A stretch of 64,000 bases of DNA from Nemopilema nomurai (Eukaryota; Cnidaria; Scyphozoa; Rhizostomeae; Rhizostomatidae), in assembly GCA_003864495.1 (NCBI GenBank), contig ML133420.1, positions 2,419,238-2,483,237 on the forward strand, given 5' to 3'. A program made the position numbers and the translations under genes. Every line of letters begins with the position of its first letter. Positions within the stretch are counted from its first letter, which is position 1. Below, one piece after another: positions 21,086 to 54,800 of this stretch. The notes beneath the pieces were generated by a model. The model made no database searches. It was not told the origin of the DNA and saw only the letters and a list, made by a program, of their open reading frames with translations.

Positions 21086-24000
21086 CATTGTGGTTGGCCT
21101 ACGAGAGCTACTTGTCCAACCCTGCCAAAAAGGGATACTTTTACCAACAAGAAAGACGATGAATAATTTATTCATTTTAATAAAATCATGATTTAGTTAA
21201 CTTACTTTATATCTAATTGTCATTTCTTTGTTCTGCTTGTCTATAAATGTTTATAGACGATAAGGCTAACTAGTTAAAAATTATCTGCAAAAAAGAGCTT
21301 TATACTTTGGTTGTAAAGACTACTAAAGAAAGATGTCCATCATATTATTATTTATGTTGTTTCTATAAAAGTTAACATTTCTACAGACATGTAGTTAGTT
21401 TTCTAGCAACTATCTTACAAGTATCGAAAGCTTAGTAGCTACTATTATTATCGAAATACAGGTAATACATTTACAACAATGCGACATCAATTCTCTTTAA
21501 GCAGAGGACGAAGATTCATAATTATTGTGTAAATCATATTATTATGTTTGCGCATGTTATTTATAAAATTTTTAAAAATATCTCCTTAAATACAATTGCA
21601 AAAAACTAGACACTCCTAAAATACCAGTGAAAGCTCCGACAGTAACGAAATTGTCACTTACGCCGTGATGAAAACAAGAAGAAGAAAATCACTTTAGGTG
21701 ACCATGAAACAACAAAAATTGTAATGATCTTGCTCCCTCAAAACATTTGTGCCTGTTTTACAAAGACTGTAATCCAATCCAACCCCTGAGCTTGCTGTAG
21801 CGTTATTTAATGGAGCTAAACTCGACATTGTACATCTTATCATTGGAAAATAATATAGTTAAATTCCGCTCTAAAAAGGTTTCATTATTAGCCAATGGAC
21901 TGTGAATTTGTAATGAATGGAATGAAAACAAGATTGGACTGCACAAATGAAAGAATAATGCAACATAGCAGTCTTCTGCAAGGTAAAAAAATTTTCTCAT
22001 ATCAAAATATTGACTAGATCAAGTAAGCAAGTAAAATTTTAAAGATTTTGATACTTTTGTGTTTCATCAATATCAGATAACTTTTGAGCATTTCAAACAA
22101 TCTTTTCATTCTCTTAGATTCAAATCTTTTCTCAAGCCCTTGAGGAAGAGTTTTACCTTTCTTTCTCCTTGTGTTATCACGCAAATTCGCGCCCCTAATT
22201 GCTTTCCCGCCAAAAACCCGTTTGTGGTAGGAAATGCAAAAACCTCATAAGGGCAGGGAAAATAGATTCACCATTGTCAACGTAAAGGGCTCATTTTTAA
22301 AAACATTTGGCATTTTGTGCTTCACTGAACGAACAATCGCAGACTATTTTGGTCTACTGGTGTAGTTTTCGAACACACTGCAATACCGAATACCATAAGG
22401 TCTGGCAACCAAGAACTGCTAATTAAGCCACTAATATATGATAATGATGTGGTAGTAATTATAATTGATACTATCATTAGTGTTATTACAATTATTCCAC
22501 TGATATACACTTGTGTCTGCAAGTGAATCTACTCGCCAAATCAACTACCAATGCTTTTGTGAGAATTGGGTCATTTATCCAGCATTGCATGGTCACTTAA
22601 ACATCCCATACTCTAGCTGTCCCTGATCAAAAGAGTTCCACGTCTTGCATTAGTACTAGAAGCAGGTTTCTAGTGAAACAGGTGGAAGAGGCCTTGTGTA
22701 GGTGTGTAGCTGTATTACACGTGCTAACCCTACCGAAATGAATTGCGGGTATTTCTTTGTTCTTGGCTGTCTATAGAAATTTCAAATTCAGTTTTAGGAT
22801 CAATCCCCAGATAATAGCGGACTGTTTTCGATAGCTCTTCTTCCATTATCGGGGGAGGGGAGGGGGAGAGGAGGCTAGGCTTGAAATCCGAACGGAGGAA
22901 TTAGGGAACGCATGGTGATGCAAGACATGGGCAACGCCCTATCCAGAAACGTTACAAACTTAATTCAATCTCAGAGTTCTGGAACATTGAAAGAAAAATT
23001 GTTCAAAGATTTTTGAAAGTATGCGCAGATATGTGAAACTTATAGAGCCATTCAGTAGCCTTCAGGAGACCTTATTTGACACATTTTTAGTGAAAGACAA
23101 TATGATTTTGAAAATGAAAGCTAGATAAGCCCACTCGTTTTTGTCTACTATATCAATTACGACGATAGCAAAACATTGAACTTTTTTTAATAATTGCCTA
23201 CTTTGCATATTGTTCTCAAACTCTTCCAGTTTCTAAGTTTGACGAAATTTCTGCAAAGGGAACTCAAGTGATGCTCTCAATGTTCTTCATTTGTAGAGAA
23301 ATGTGTGATGGGGGACATAACCGAATCAGTATGTTATTGTAGGATTAATTTTCTTCTATATCTAAATTAATGTCTTATTTTGAATCGGTAGACCCCCCCC
23401 CCCTTCTCAAGCTAGATCTACCACTGCAGCTAGCTAGATGGTTTGTCAAAGTAGTCGATATGTCCTTCAGCATCAGGAACTGTTTTTGTTGACATGAGTA
23501 ACTTCAAGATAACATGGAAGAGCACTTATAAGAAACATGAGCTGCATATACTAATGATACTCTTACTAATAATTCAAGTGGGGCCTCAACACGGAAACAT
23601 TTTTACATCTGTCGCCACAGGTACACTTCATATACACAAGCTTTGAGAACTCATATAATCTATGAGATGTCAATGATTCAGTTGACAAAGCTAAACGGGA
23701 TTGAAAACACAGTAGAATTTTACTGCTTTAGTGGCGAAGTTTTTAAAGCTCCTTTAGATGAATATTATAAGATTGATAATATCCCTTGCTGTAATGAGAT
23801 ATTTTGAGTTTTTAACTGAGAAGTGACGATAAGTAAGCCTATTTAGTCCAGGTAGCTTGAAGGATTCGTTTAAAGAAATCAAAGGCAAGCATATTTTGGG
23901 AGTTAGGCCGGTCGTGGTATTAACAAATTAATAACAATAGATACGATGTGAAGTAGCTTAAGATAGCAATATGAAAGTTTAATGTGTTTAATAAGAATCC

Positions 24001-24300
24001 AATAAGCTGTTGTGTCTTCACGTTTGAAGTCGATTAATGTTTTTCTCCCTTGTAGAAAAAGTGACGTGCACTTTGATTTTGGAAATCGCTCATTCATCTT
24101 GTTGGTCCGGAAAACATTTGGATTTTAATACATTGCGGATTATAGAGTAGGTATTGAAAGAGTACACTAGCTTCTGAATGGAATTGAAACTGATAATCAT
24201 GAAGTTAAACACAAAATTGGTTTTTTAATACCGATAAAACGACATTTGTCATCATCATAGTTATACGTCCAAAGAGGTACGGATACAAGCTGTGAGGACT
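21086..24300. other. Noncoding stretch 21.1-24.3 kb
   Basis: AT-rich, with no supported gene, RNA or mobile element. A purine G/A-rich patch lies at about 22850-22880 and an 11-base C-run at about 23394-23404. Confidence 0.4.
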
Positions 24301-24440
24301 TGACGCATGCGTACTATCATTCCGTAGCGCCATCTTTGGGTCGGTCAGTCAAGATCGAATTCACCCGAAGTTCAAAGGGGTGAAACACAAACTTATGTCC
24401 TTTTAAATTTGTTCTCGCGTGTGATGGAATCTACAAGAAA
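24290..24440 (+). promoter_or_regulatory. Candidate TAOK promoter / first noncoding exon
   Basis: A locally CpG-rich block in AT-rich surroundings. It contains GACGCATGCGTAC at 24302-24314 (NRF1-like palindrome) and GCGCCATCTTTG at 24327-24338 (YY1-like, GCCATCTT core). Both motifs mark TATA-less animal promoters. The next coding exon downstream on this strand is TAOK exon 1 (27281), which has an acceptor-like AG at 27243-27244, so a 5' UTR intron of nearly 3 kb is implied. Position and motifs only. Confidence 0.3.
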
Positions 24441-27244
24441 CTTTTAATTGATGTGGACAAGGATTTTATTGGATTATTACAGCTTTTGTTGCCTTTTCAC
24501 AGAGCGCCAAGCCTACCGTTGTAGGCCGTGTTTACATGCTACACGTACATTCCTTGCTACCCGGAAAGAAGTGACATAACTCGTTTAATGACTCGGCTGG
24601 AGAGGATGAGTCGGCTTTGCAATTACAAATTGTCTGATCTGTTTTAGAAGTATTCCTTTTTACACGTCAACTCTGAAATTGCTGCTCAGAACGCTGGAAC
24701 TTTTGGGATAGGTGGGTTGCTCTTTGCAGTTGTTGCTTTCGCGATTAGGCCGCGGGTGATGCAGTCAGTTTGAAATCATTTCCTCTGCATGTACGTTCGG
24801 TTTGTTATTTTGTTTTAGTCATATGTCGAGACAGGCAAAGCAAATTTTTGTGTAATCTGATACATGCTGTGTTCTAGGCTCAGTTGAGAGCAGAACAATA
24901 CAGGCAAATATAGACAAATGTGAGTTCTTTCGTATAACGGCAAGCCGGAGGTTCCCTACCCTTGTTGGGAGGGCTTGGCCGCTCTACCACGTTATTGAAA
25001 ACATCTATAGGTCGCTTTTGGGCGCATTTCTAATTTACCCACCATGCTAATTACATCAAAGTTTCTCTGTGCTTATTTTGGCCTGCCAATGTAATAAAAA
25101 GTGACCGTTTGTCGAACATAGCGAAACCCAACAACATGACCTCTGTCATGATGAAGGAGCACAAGTTGTTATTTCCTGTTTTTCCTTTGATCAGGCAATT
25201 AAACTACTCAATGAGATAATTTAAAACAAACACTTCTTCCAACAATTCCAGTCCTAATGGCCTATCTGTCTATGTGGTGGTAGCGAGTTGTAATCGCTCT
25301 TCGCTTCACCACCCGCTCCACAATGTCTTACTGCTTGTGATTTGTAAATGCCTCGAATTCTTTGCTTTTACTGCCGTCGGTCTGTGCTTTGTTGCCTTTT
25401 CCATGCCTTTGGTTAGCCTCTACAGTTTTATTAAAGTATCTTATTATATTTTTCGAAATTGTAATTTTGTGGCGAATATGACTTGCTAATATAGTTTAAT
25501 TATGTGATGGAATGCCTCAATCCATCTTTTGTTCACAATTTAACGTTCGAAGCAAACATATGCAAGTCCGTGCTTAATTGAAGTTGCGATAATCTTAGAA
25601 TATAGATGTCAGACGCATTGTATAAGTTCAAATCCCCAATTCTGTTGAATATGTCACATATTCTTTAAACCCTACAGACTTCCCAACATAGCCCCTTCTA
25701 TTCTAACAACAAATGCCTGTTTTCCTTTCACAGAGTCTAAATGCATGTTTCCCTTTCTAATTGCTACTTTAATACAATGATATAATTAACATGAAGTATC
25801 TTTAATGAAGGTAGCTTGAAATATATGGTATAATGGTATATATTTATTATGATAATGACCTCTATTTATTTAATTTATCAATTTTTCTTTATTAAAGTTA
25901 AAAGATGGTCAAGATAAATATTTTTAAGGAAACTGATAGTAGAAAGCAAGTTGAGTCACTGGAAACTGCTTTATGTTGCAAGACAATCTTGTCAGTTAAT
26001 CCGAAATACAATGCCTAAAATCATGTCCAGGAACTGTCTTAGAAGTATGCATCCACTTGGTGCATGATTAATTACAGTTTAAGTTGAAAGATTTATCTGT
26101 TAACCAACTAAATCTGGCAAAAAGATATTATCTTGTTTTTATTTATGTGTATGTGTTTGTTAAAAAAGAGAAGAGACAGGCTTTATACATTGCCTGACTC
26201 TATCTGCCTGTTTCACAACACTGACTCATTAGAAATATATCACAAAATGCAAGGCTTTAAGTGCTATGCAAAGTTATCTGTCTCTTTTCCTTCTTTAATA
26301 TACCTATAAATCACTGTATGTGCCACCACATTATAGACATCATTTGTATTATGTGTTTGTAGATTCAGTCAATATTATCAGTTTTTTAACAGTGCTGTTT
26401 TCTTTTTTAAGCTGTATGGTCAGTGAATCATGCCGGTTTTCAATGCATTTCATATTGCTTTGTTAAAACCTAATAGCATTTTTTAGTTTCAATTTTGTAT
26501 CTATGGATACCAGTGCTGTTCAATTTCCAATCGATAGCACAGCAAGGCTTGTTGTTTTCATTGATGTTTACAGTAAGGATCCTTTCTTAAATTCATTGAA
26601 TTTATCAAAATTTACAAGCAATAAACCAGCTGGGTATCTTCATGCTTGGCAGTTGTTTGCTTTTGTTTTCTACACTTAAACCCCAAGTTTTTTCATCTAT
26701 ACAACACTCTGAATGTCTATAGAAACACAGAGGCGCTGAAAGACCAAACATTTGTCAGTGTTCAATGCTTTTGTGATTTTTGAGAAGTTTTGCTTTAGCT
26801 TCTTTTGGAATTGAATCTTTTACTTTCCTTTTCTTAAAATACTTCACTGTCCAATTTTTTTGTTTAAGGTAGTGTATTTCTAGAAATGAGTGATGTGAAT
26901 CAAAAAAGTATTGACCTTTTAGAATTCATTATTATTGCATTGTACTGTTCTAGAGAGCAGTTTTTAGAGCAAAACTGAAGGTGCTGTCTTCTGTATCACT
27001 TTAGCAACTTTAGTGGAGAACAGAACAAACAGTTACTTAACAGTATTAGAAGTTTTTTAAACAGCTAAATTAATTCTCTATTTCTTTATGAGTTCATTTT
27101 AATTTTTCAGTATTTCTTTTTTTCACCACCAGCATGCAGTTTCTAAAAACAATGTGTGTTTTATCTAGTAACTGGGAAGTTAGATAATAATAAAATAGTG
27201 TACATTTATACAATAGTAATTAGTTAATATATTTCTCCTTATAG
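24441..27244 (+). other. Probable 5' UTR intron of TAOK
   Basis: AT-rich sequence with long T runs, open frames below 75 codons and no family matches. It ends in a TTTCTCCTTATAG acceptor just upstream of the TAOK start codon. Confidence 0.35.
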
Positions 27245-27280
27245 ATGTGAAATGGTACATAATTTTGCAAACTAGGAATC

Positions 27281-46347
<19,067 letters not shown>

Positions 46348-48820
46348 CACCACAAAAACTTGTAGTACCAGCAATTTTTACTCATGCGAAGGGCGTAGGG
46401 TATCGTATCACCTCCAGCCCGGCATTCTACGAGACCCACCGGGGCCCTTGACTGGAAAGACACAGGCCGTAAAATGTTAGAATTTTTTAAGGAATTTTTG
46501 AATACGGAAATTTATGTGAAATTTAACGAAGTAATTCGATGATTTAATTCCAAAAGTGCCATGAACGTGAATTTGTTCTTTTGTTGTCTTAGATATCAGA
46601 AACGTTCTGAGAGAGTTGTTCCCTTTCGCCACGGACGCGATCGGCTCGAATCCAATTCGCAGGAAATTCGAGTTCTTTTTGTTTTACTTGTATTTTTATA
46701 CGGTATAGTTAATTTATCTACAATCGGATGTCTGAGCCAAGATGACGTCAGAAAGGAATCTCACCAGTTCGGTTCCTTGCTCTTTTTTTGGGGTCGTTCT
46801 GTCTGTATGCATGGTCAATGGTAGAAACGTGCAGTTTTTTAATCATGTCAGATTTGTGTGAAGCAGGGGGTGGTGCTGTGTATTATTTGCCTTCAGTCCA
46901 CCACCAATCAAAGTGTGCTGTCATTTTGCTAATCAAATAATCAAATAATGATAAGCAAGCGCTGTAAGAGTACGAGACCGATTATATCTGATTTCATACA
47001 CATTTTTCAAGGTACGAGTTCGACATGGATTTTTTGCTCGGTTTTCGTCCACTGTCTACCCTGAAAAGGCATAGGAAACGCACTCAACTGATTTATTCGA
47101 TGCATCACCGGAGAAAGATGTTTCTATTTTTGACAAGAAAAACTGGTCTTCAAATTCCCACGGTCATGGTTTAAGTACCAACGTTGAATTATTTTCTATG
47201 CGCTTCATGATATTTCTGTGTTCTCGAGCCAAGATATAAATAAATGTCATGTCAGCTCGACGCCTCGCATTTAATCTGACGCCTGCAAAATTATCTTTTG
47301 TTATTGAATGGTTTTGTTCAAAACATCTCAACTGTTTCTATACAGGGTTCCTTTTCGCTTGAATTCAGTCCTAATGTATTTACAATTACCGGGAAATATT
47401 TTCAAGGTCGAACCCCCGTTTGTGGAATCAGCCGTTATGTTTTCGTCGTTGCTAAATTGAGGTATCAGGGGGTCTAATGCAGCATGTTCAACCGTCTTGC
47501 ATTCACCTGATTGTAGATAAGCATTGCCCCCGGCCAGTGCAGTAGTAACCTCACCTTTGCTGCTACGCATGGCTTTGAATCTTCTGCGGGGCATACACCG
47601 TTGAGTTTCACCTTCTTAGCGATTGTGTTAGGGAAAGCTGTATCATAGTACATATATTGGTAGGAAATAATTAATCTTCGTATTTGATGTGAATTAAATT
47701 CATGTGCCGGCCTTATGTAAGATGTATTTTAAATTTATTCCTGACTTTGCGTATAACTTATCGTTCAATGTGGCAGTTACTTCATTTGTTTAACTATATC
47801 CTATCTTTTCCCAGAGATGCAAGCCAAATATTCATTCTCGATTTCTCTTTGTTTTTGGATCGGCACATAATCGCATTGTTTGCAAGTCTTTTTCTTGAAA
47901 GTATTTGTTTTTGCTAGAAGAGATACGGATTGTGAACAGCCAAAATAATCATTTTGCGAACTGGGTTGGGAAAAGGACTTCAGAAAGCTTCATTTTGAAT
48001 GGCTGAATCAGTTTTAGGAAAAACGCTTCATCAAAGAAAACGATGAAAATCAATGTAGAAATCAAATTCATGCTTGCAAAATACAGGGCTACGATGATAA
48101 TTGAAATTACTTTCCGAGCAGCAAACAATGGTTCAAAGTATGATAGCCGTCTAAAATGTTGTCATTGATTCATGTACCAACCCCCACCCCCTAAAAAGAA
48201 AATTTTCTAACTGGCCCTGGAATTGTTTGTCGTGTATGGTCTTTTCCATTCCTTCCTTGCGATTCCTATCAACTTTTAATTTCCAAAACCATGTTAGTGA
48301 ATTTCAATCTGTTGAAAAACTTCCATCTTAATGAAATCGCTATGTTTAATTTCAAAAAGATCTTGGTCAGCTATTTTCGGCATGCAATGATATTCGTCTG
48401 TCCAGAATGTATTTTCTTTAGCTTATGTTGCACCAAGAAAGAGACCTGTAGTTTCTTTTTAAGATCTTTGTCGTATACTATCTTGGAAGTCAAGAGGAGC
48501 TCATCCACCAGAAGAGCTAAATGTATGATTTTAGTAAAAGGACCTGTGTGTCCAAAAGGATTCACAACTGAAAAAAAAGTGAAAGTTCAGAAATATTAAA
48601 GCGCCCTGAAAGAGGCTCGATAACATCAACAAGAGGCTGCAGCAATGCAACTCATTTTCAATTTTTTTCTTGACGACGGAGAGGACAAACAAACTTGAAC
48701 AATTTTGCATTTAAGTGGTTGGAAAGACATTTGCCTGACGGTTATGCGCTGAGATAAAACTTCATATTGTGTTGGGATATAATTCAATTTTGAGCTATAC
48801 AGAACCTGGAGCAGCCAGTC
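46348..48820 (+). other. TAOK 3' UTR and spacer to the next gene
   Basis: A 3' UTR of about 900 bases is suggested by AATAAA at 47239-47244. A perfect TGACGTCA lies at 46743-46750. The region 47300-48820 has only short unrecognised frames and presumably contains the promoter of the downstream gene. Confidence 0.4.
47239..47244 (+). terminator. Candidate TAOK polyadenylation signal
   Basis: Canonical AATAAA, about 890 bases after the TAOK stop codon. No read evidence. Confidence 0.35.
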
Positions 48821-51800
48821 ATGGAAAGGTTTTGTCGAAGAATTACTAGCACTGGCGATGTTTTCTTTAGGCCCGCTCGCCCACACATTCTGAATGCAGC
48901 AGTTTTCATCCTCATATTGTGTGTTGTCACCAATAACTGCATGGTAAATTTATTTCAGTTTTTGATTTGTTTTCCCATATTATCCTTTTGAAAGATGCAT
49001 TGCAAAGTTAAGGGTAAGCACTAAACATGATGATAGCATGTTCTGTGGAAACCTCGAAAGAATCTTAGCACGATACTGCTCCTGTGAGAATAGCGTTCTT
49101 TCACTTTTATCCAAAACACAAATTTAGATGCGCATAGGAAAAGCAACTTTAACGCACTATCCTATCATGATTATGCTGAAAAAAAAGATTACCTGTTTTT
49201 GGCTGATTTTATATTGGAATTCTCTTTAGAAAAATAATACAACGTTAATTTTCACCCTTGGTATTTTCTTCATGCTTTTAATACTATCGTAGTCTACAAT
49301 CATAGGCTTATTTACAACAACCACCAAGTCATCACTTTTCTGACTCTCTTGTTCTGGAGTCAAATCTACAACTGTACATACGTTTTGTTTCTATTTTTCT
49401 ATGCTATTTGTGTTCTAAAATTTTCTCTCTGAAATAAAAAGACTTAACAATAATTTAACAGTTAATGTTGTATTCAAATCAGATCCATCTTTAAAACAGA
49501 AACATTCATGGAATCTCCCATAAATTAGTCTTTTCATAAGCATAAGGTTTCTATGCTCCAATTTCATAAATTTATGCAGTATTACAAGAGATTGCTTCTG
49601 ATATGCTGCATTTAAGTTTAAGTGCTATATTGAAGTCTTTTTGTACAAAGCAAAAGCCTTCTACTTGGTTTGATTTGTTTGATACAAAGGTGTTCATCTT
49701 TTTCTAAATAACCACTATGCCAGTTTATGCCAGCTATGATTATATTTTCTTTAACTTGAGAGTCATTCCATGTCAATTCATCATGGCCATGTAACCCACT
49801 ATCGCAGAACTGAATTTTAATATGAATATGAATAAATTTTCAAGTCTCTGCTTAGTAAGATATGGTTTTTGAAAACTTTCATAAAGCATAAAGCTTTCAA
49901 AAAATTTATAATATTGTTCTTAATGGAAGCTGACAATTTGACCAAGTTGAATTGTTTTGATGCTTATTGTTACCTTCTATTGTTAATGATGTTAAAATAT
50001 CTATTCAAAAACTTTTTGTTTAGTGTGACATAAATGAAAATCTTCCTTTCAGTATGATGATGCTTTTGATGTTGGTGTTGATGTTGGCCATCACATAATG
50101 AGAAGATCATTACCTGAGACCAGTACAATCCCGAATATCACCTACACTTGTAACATATCAAGTAAGTCTTGGCATATTATCAAGTAACCCTATTTTAAGG
50201 CCATCTGTTGTTCTAGAATTTAGAAGAGTCGGATATCTCTGCAAATGTCAAATGTGTGTAGAATATTTTGGTGTGAATGTATTTTCCTTGCAGCACTGCC
50301 ACAGCCAACAGAAGATTATCCAGCAATTTTGTTCAAAGATCTCAATTATAATAATTGCTCAAGCAGTGGATTTTATGTGAAGATCAGAGCTGGTCATTAC
50401 CATACTTGGTGCAAGAACGACAACCTGGCAAGGAAGCGTGTGATGAGGTTTTCGTCAATGCTTGTTCTGCCTGGACACAATGTCACTTTTAAAGCTTGCT
50501 GTCCCAGTGGCAATGAATGGTTCAAGATGGTCAGTGACATAAGCAGCACTCCTGATTTGAATCACACAGTCTTCTATAACTCCAAGCTAAGTGGGAACAA
50601 AGGGATCTGGTACACAAGTATGTGAAAATACACCATATTATTGAGGCTTTCAGTTAATTTTCCTTGAATTATATAGGCTTAAAATACTATGCAGGCTTCA
50701 TATTTCATAAACAATGCAGTATTGTTTTGTGCCAAAAGTCCATAGGGTACTTGTTCTTTGATTTTTTATTGTTTCAATATCTGAAACCTGGAGCAATCTA
50801 ATCGTTGTTCAGCAAAAGGAGATCCCCTTGCAGTCAATAAGGATTTGGTTTTTTTTCTAGGCAGAGTTATGTTTATTTGTTCATTGTTTAAAGTACCTTT
50901 CTAACAATGCCATGAACCAACATTCCTTCTTATTGTGTGAAGTCTAGATTGTTCGCAATATAAAATTTCAGCCTATTTTTAATGTGCTAGAATATTAGTA
51001 TTAGATGAATTTTTTAAGCGCAAAAGTATTAGATGAATTTTTTAAAAGTTTGTATGGAAACAGTATTCAAACTTTTTGTCAACTTCAAAGTCGGTCTTTG
51101 CATCAAATTGAGCAAGCTCTTTTATGTGCAAATGTTGGCATGCTTTTTTGGTGTCATTGAGCTTTTAATGGTGCTTTTTAAATTCCATATGCATGTGTTT
51201 CTTAGCTCTGATGATTAAGAAATTCTACTGAGCTGATTATCATAGACTGAGCTGATTTTGATTTAAAATGTGTTGAGTTATGTGAATATGATTTGCAGGT
51301 TATTGCAAGTTTTGAATTTAGAGGGGTCGAAGAAGATAGTTATCTCTATTTTGTTTTGATTATGGTTGGAGCTCTGTTAGATGTGCTCTAGGAATTTTTT
51401 ATTGATTAAAGCACGCCAAAACCTCAATGTGATTAGAGTGGAATATACATTTTGGAACATACATTAGAGTGGAGTATACAAATGAAACTATAATAAAAAG
51501 AACAACAGAAAATAAATGAGATGAACAAGTAACATAAAAAAGAAATGCCTTTTCGATGAACTAACACGAATTAATGATGATTTATTATGTGATGGACTTT
51601 TCACGCTTCCCACAAGAACAGGATGGTCTTTTAACCAATGTTGGTCTTCAAGCTTTGCATTTTGTAATCTACAGGCAACTCCGAGCCTGTGCCGAACGAG
51701 TCCTGGCACCCCCTTGAAAACACGATAACCTCAATCTACTTTAAATGTCATGGCACTGGGGATGATGGCCGCTCAGTCTGTGTTAATAGTAAGATTAAAC

Positions 51801-54800
51801 GACTAAGTAATTTATCCAAGGCCTCAATTCTATCCTTTGCACAAGACATCAATGATGTTTGACTTATCTTGTTCATTTTACAGTTAATGTATTAAACAGA
51901 CTTGGCCTTCGCAGCTTTGTAGAAAGCGCAATATTTGTTTGGATTCGTTGACTATTTCAAGGCAATGTTCCAGTATAACAGATAAATATCTCCACGAGAA
52001 CCGAGCCAATAAATCCTTTTTCGGGTTCTTTTTTGGAATCAAGCAAAGCCTAGTGTTGATAACGAAGCCTCAAGATCGAGTTAATAACGAATTAATAACG
52101 AAGTTATTCAGGTAGAAAAGATGGGTAGAATGGCTCATGAAAGTATTCGAACCCCACTTCTGTACCCATAACTTTCTAGAAGCCTTAGTATTTTTATTGC
52201 GTGACTTGAAAATGAAATCCGAGCTTGCAAATGACCTGTAGGAGAGGAAGGCACGTTGTCACCTTCAAGTTGTTGCTTGTCCAGGCCTCGCTCTAGATAC
52301 CCACAGCTGGGTAAATTTACAGAGATTGCATTGCCACTGTATGTCGCTACCAAACAAAATGTTAATCATCTGATACACTGCAGGGCTAATAAAGAAGGCT
52401 CTTTTCAGTAACTCAAAACATCTTGAGCATGTTAAAGTTAAGTTTTCAGTAAAAGCAGCTTGAAAATTCCAAGTTGTTCTTTTCTTAATAACTGATCATT
52501 TAAATTTCAAGTACATTTTGAAACCCATAGAGTAGTATAGTTGCTTGATGTCCTATCGATGAAATTCTATATTATCCCAAGTATCTTCTTTGCATTTCAA
52601 AGAACAACCCTGTGCCTTTGACTCCTTTCCTTCACTCTAATAATTCACCCCCTATTTTTCGTTCTACCTGACCACTTTTATTCTTGACTACGTTTCTATG
52701 AAGGAACTGATAGTTTTATGTGGTGCTAAGATTCACAAAAGAATTTATCTTTTCAAGGTTGGCTGCATTGGGACACTTCGTTTTTTGTCAAAGTTGAATC
52801 TCATTCCAATGGAACCATGCTGAGTGACAGCTGTGGTACATGTTACTTTGGCTCTTGTGGAGCAACTGGCAAGTGTGAGTGCGCTCCTGGGTACAGTGGA
52901 CCATCCTGTCAAAACAGTAAGCACCATTTTGTTCCAACTGTCCTGTGACCTACCTCAGCATAAATACCATAAGTTACTCATTTTATGCACGATGCATTTT
53001 GTCTAGGATCTTATTCCTGTCACAATTATTTTAAAATTCGTAGCAAATGTTCCTTTATGATTCAAAAATATGTTCCAGGGAGCTGTGGGATATGGGCCTT
53101 GATTCTTCTTGCTACAACCTTGCAGCGTTTCCCTTTCCTAATATGGCCATAAGATAGGAGATAGTATATTACCCTTGGGTTGTCCCCGTTTTAGTAGTCA
53201 ATCATTTTGCTGGCACTCATGCGTTGGTTTCAATGCTAGTGAACTTTCAAGCAATGTCTCAGCGTTCTAATACTTTTAAGTTATGTCTCAGGTTTCTCAT
53301 ACTTTCAAGTTATGTCTCAGGTTTCTCATACTTTCAAGTTATGTCTCGGGTTTCTCATACTTTCATACTGTGTCTGCAGGATGTGTTTGCAGGATAAACC
53401 ACCAGTAGTTTTCTGGTGTTTGCAGCTAAACTAGGATTTGCGTTGTACCTAATCGGTTCATTATTGTTCTAGTCCTGTCTTGGTGTTGACCCTATTTAGT
53501 AAAGCGATTACCTGCTCAAAATACGCATGATACCGAATCGACGAGCCTGAAAGTTAGAATGCAAAGCTCTAGAAAAGTGCTTCGAATTTTAAAGCTGTTC
53601 CTCGTTGGCTATTTTCGCTCGACGAGCTTGCTGCTCCGTTTCAACAGCAGGGGCTAGAATCACAAACCTTTGCCAAATCCATAAACATGCCATTTGCACT
53701 GCTCCGTTCAACAGTAAGGAGAAAGTCACAGGCAGTATCCAGCATGTACAGGCGTGCCTTTGCATGAACAATATGCTTAATCACACGGCTCTATATATGC
53801 TATTCATTGCATTTCCATGCCTTTGTTGTTTAGTTTCTATGCCAGCGAGTTTAAGTCTTGTAATGTGTGAATAGGAGCTCTGATCAGTGATCCGATTAAA
53901 CTATCAAAAGTCAATTGCATTGGGATTGCATTGTTTGAAGCCAATACAGCTGTACTGGAGCCAAAAACATCCCCAAGGTTGTTGGGACATGCAGCTCTAT
54001 TAGTCTTCTAAAAATTCAACAAGCTAAGTGCGATTTAGTAATACGGCACCAAGATGTTTCTGCAATAGCTTGGTTTTTGAATTGCTATGACCGACTGAAG
54101 AGGACCAAATGGAATACATTGCAGCTCTTTTAGTCATAAGAGTCTCATAATGTTCCAAGGAGACAGAAGGGCGTGCAGAAACTGATTCTATGTACCAAGG
54201 ATTTTAGGAGTTGTTGAAGCATTAGAAGTGTTTAACGCAGAGAGTGAAAATTATCGTAATTGCCAATTCAATTATGGTAATAATTCAATATATAACGAGG
54301 TAGTTAATTGACCACAAATTAAACTAGCATTACACTATAGTAAAGTCAGTGCTCAATTTAAAAGAATTGATTACCGAATAACATGAAAGTGAACTTGATT
54401 AATACCCGCATCACTAGTCCCAAACTGATTTGCAAAGCTCGTTCGAAGCTTTCAGATTTTATCTTCCCAAGATACAAAGTAGGAAAATCTTCTAAACCTG
54501 CAAAGAATGAAGACCTTGAAAAATGTGCTCAAAGTTAATTGTGAATGGTGAATCAACTGAAGCTTATCTTTATTTGAAGAGATTTCAAATCTGAACATAA
54601 CCTTTCAGTTTACGAAATTTCACTTTGTCCCAGACTGGTCCTATATGCAAATGATTATATCATTTGTGCCTGTGTTTTTGGTACAAAGTATTCTCGCTTC
54701 TTCTTCTTGAGCTGCACAATTTGCAGCGAAGCAGTGTGTGTTGATTGGCAATCATTCGCAAAGAGGGGCTCGAAAACTTTTCAGTCGCCATGCTAGGACA

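Noticed and set aside
24955..25010. tRNA-like GGTAGAGCGG segment on the minus strand
   Set aside because: It resembles an A-box, but there is no B-box (GGTTCGAATCC) and no cloverleaf, so no tRNA or SINE call.
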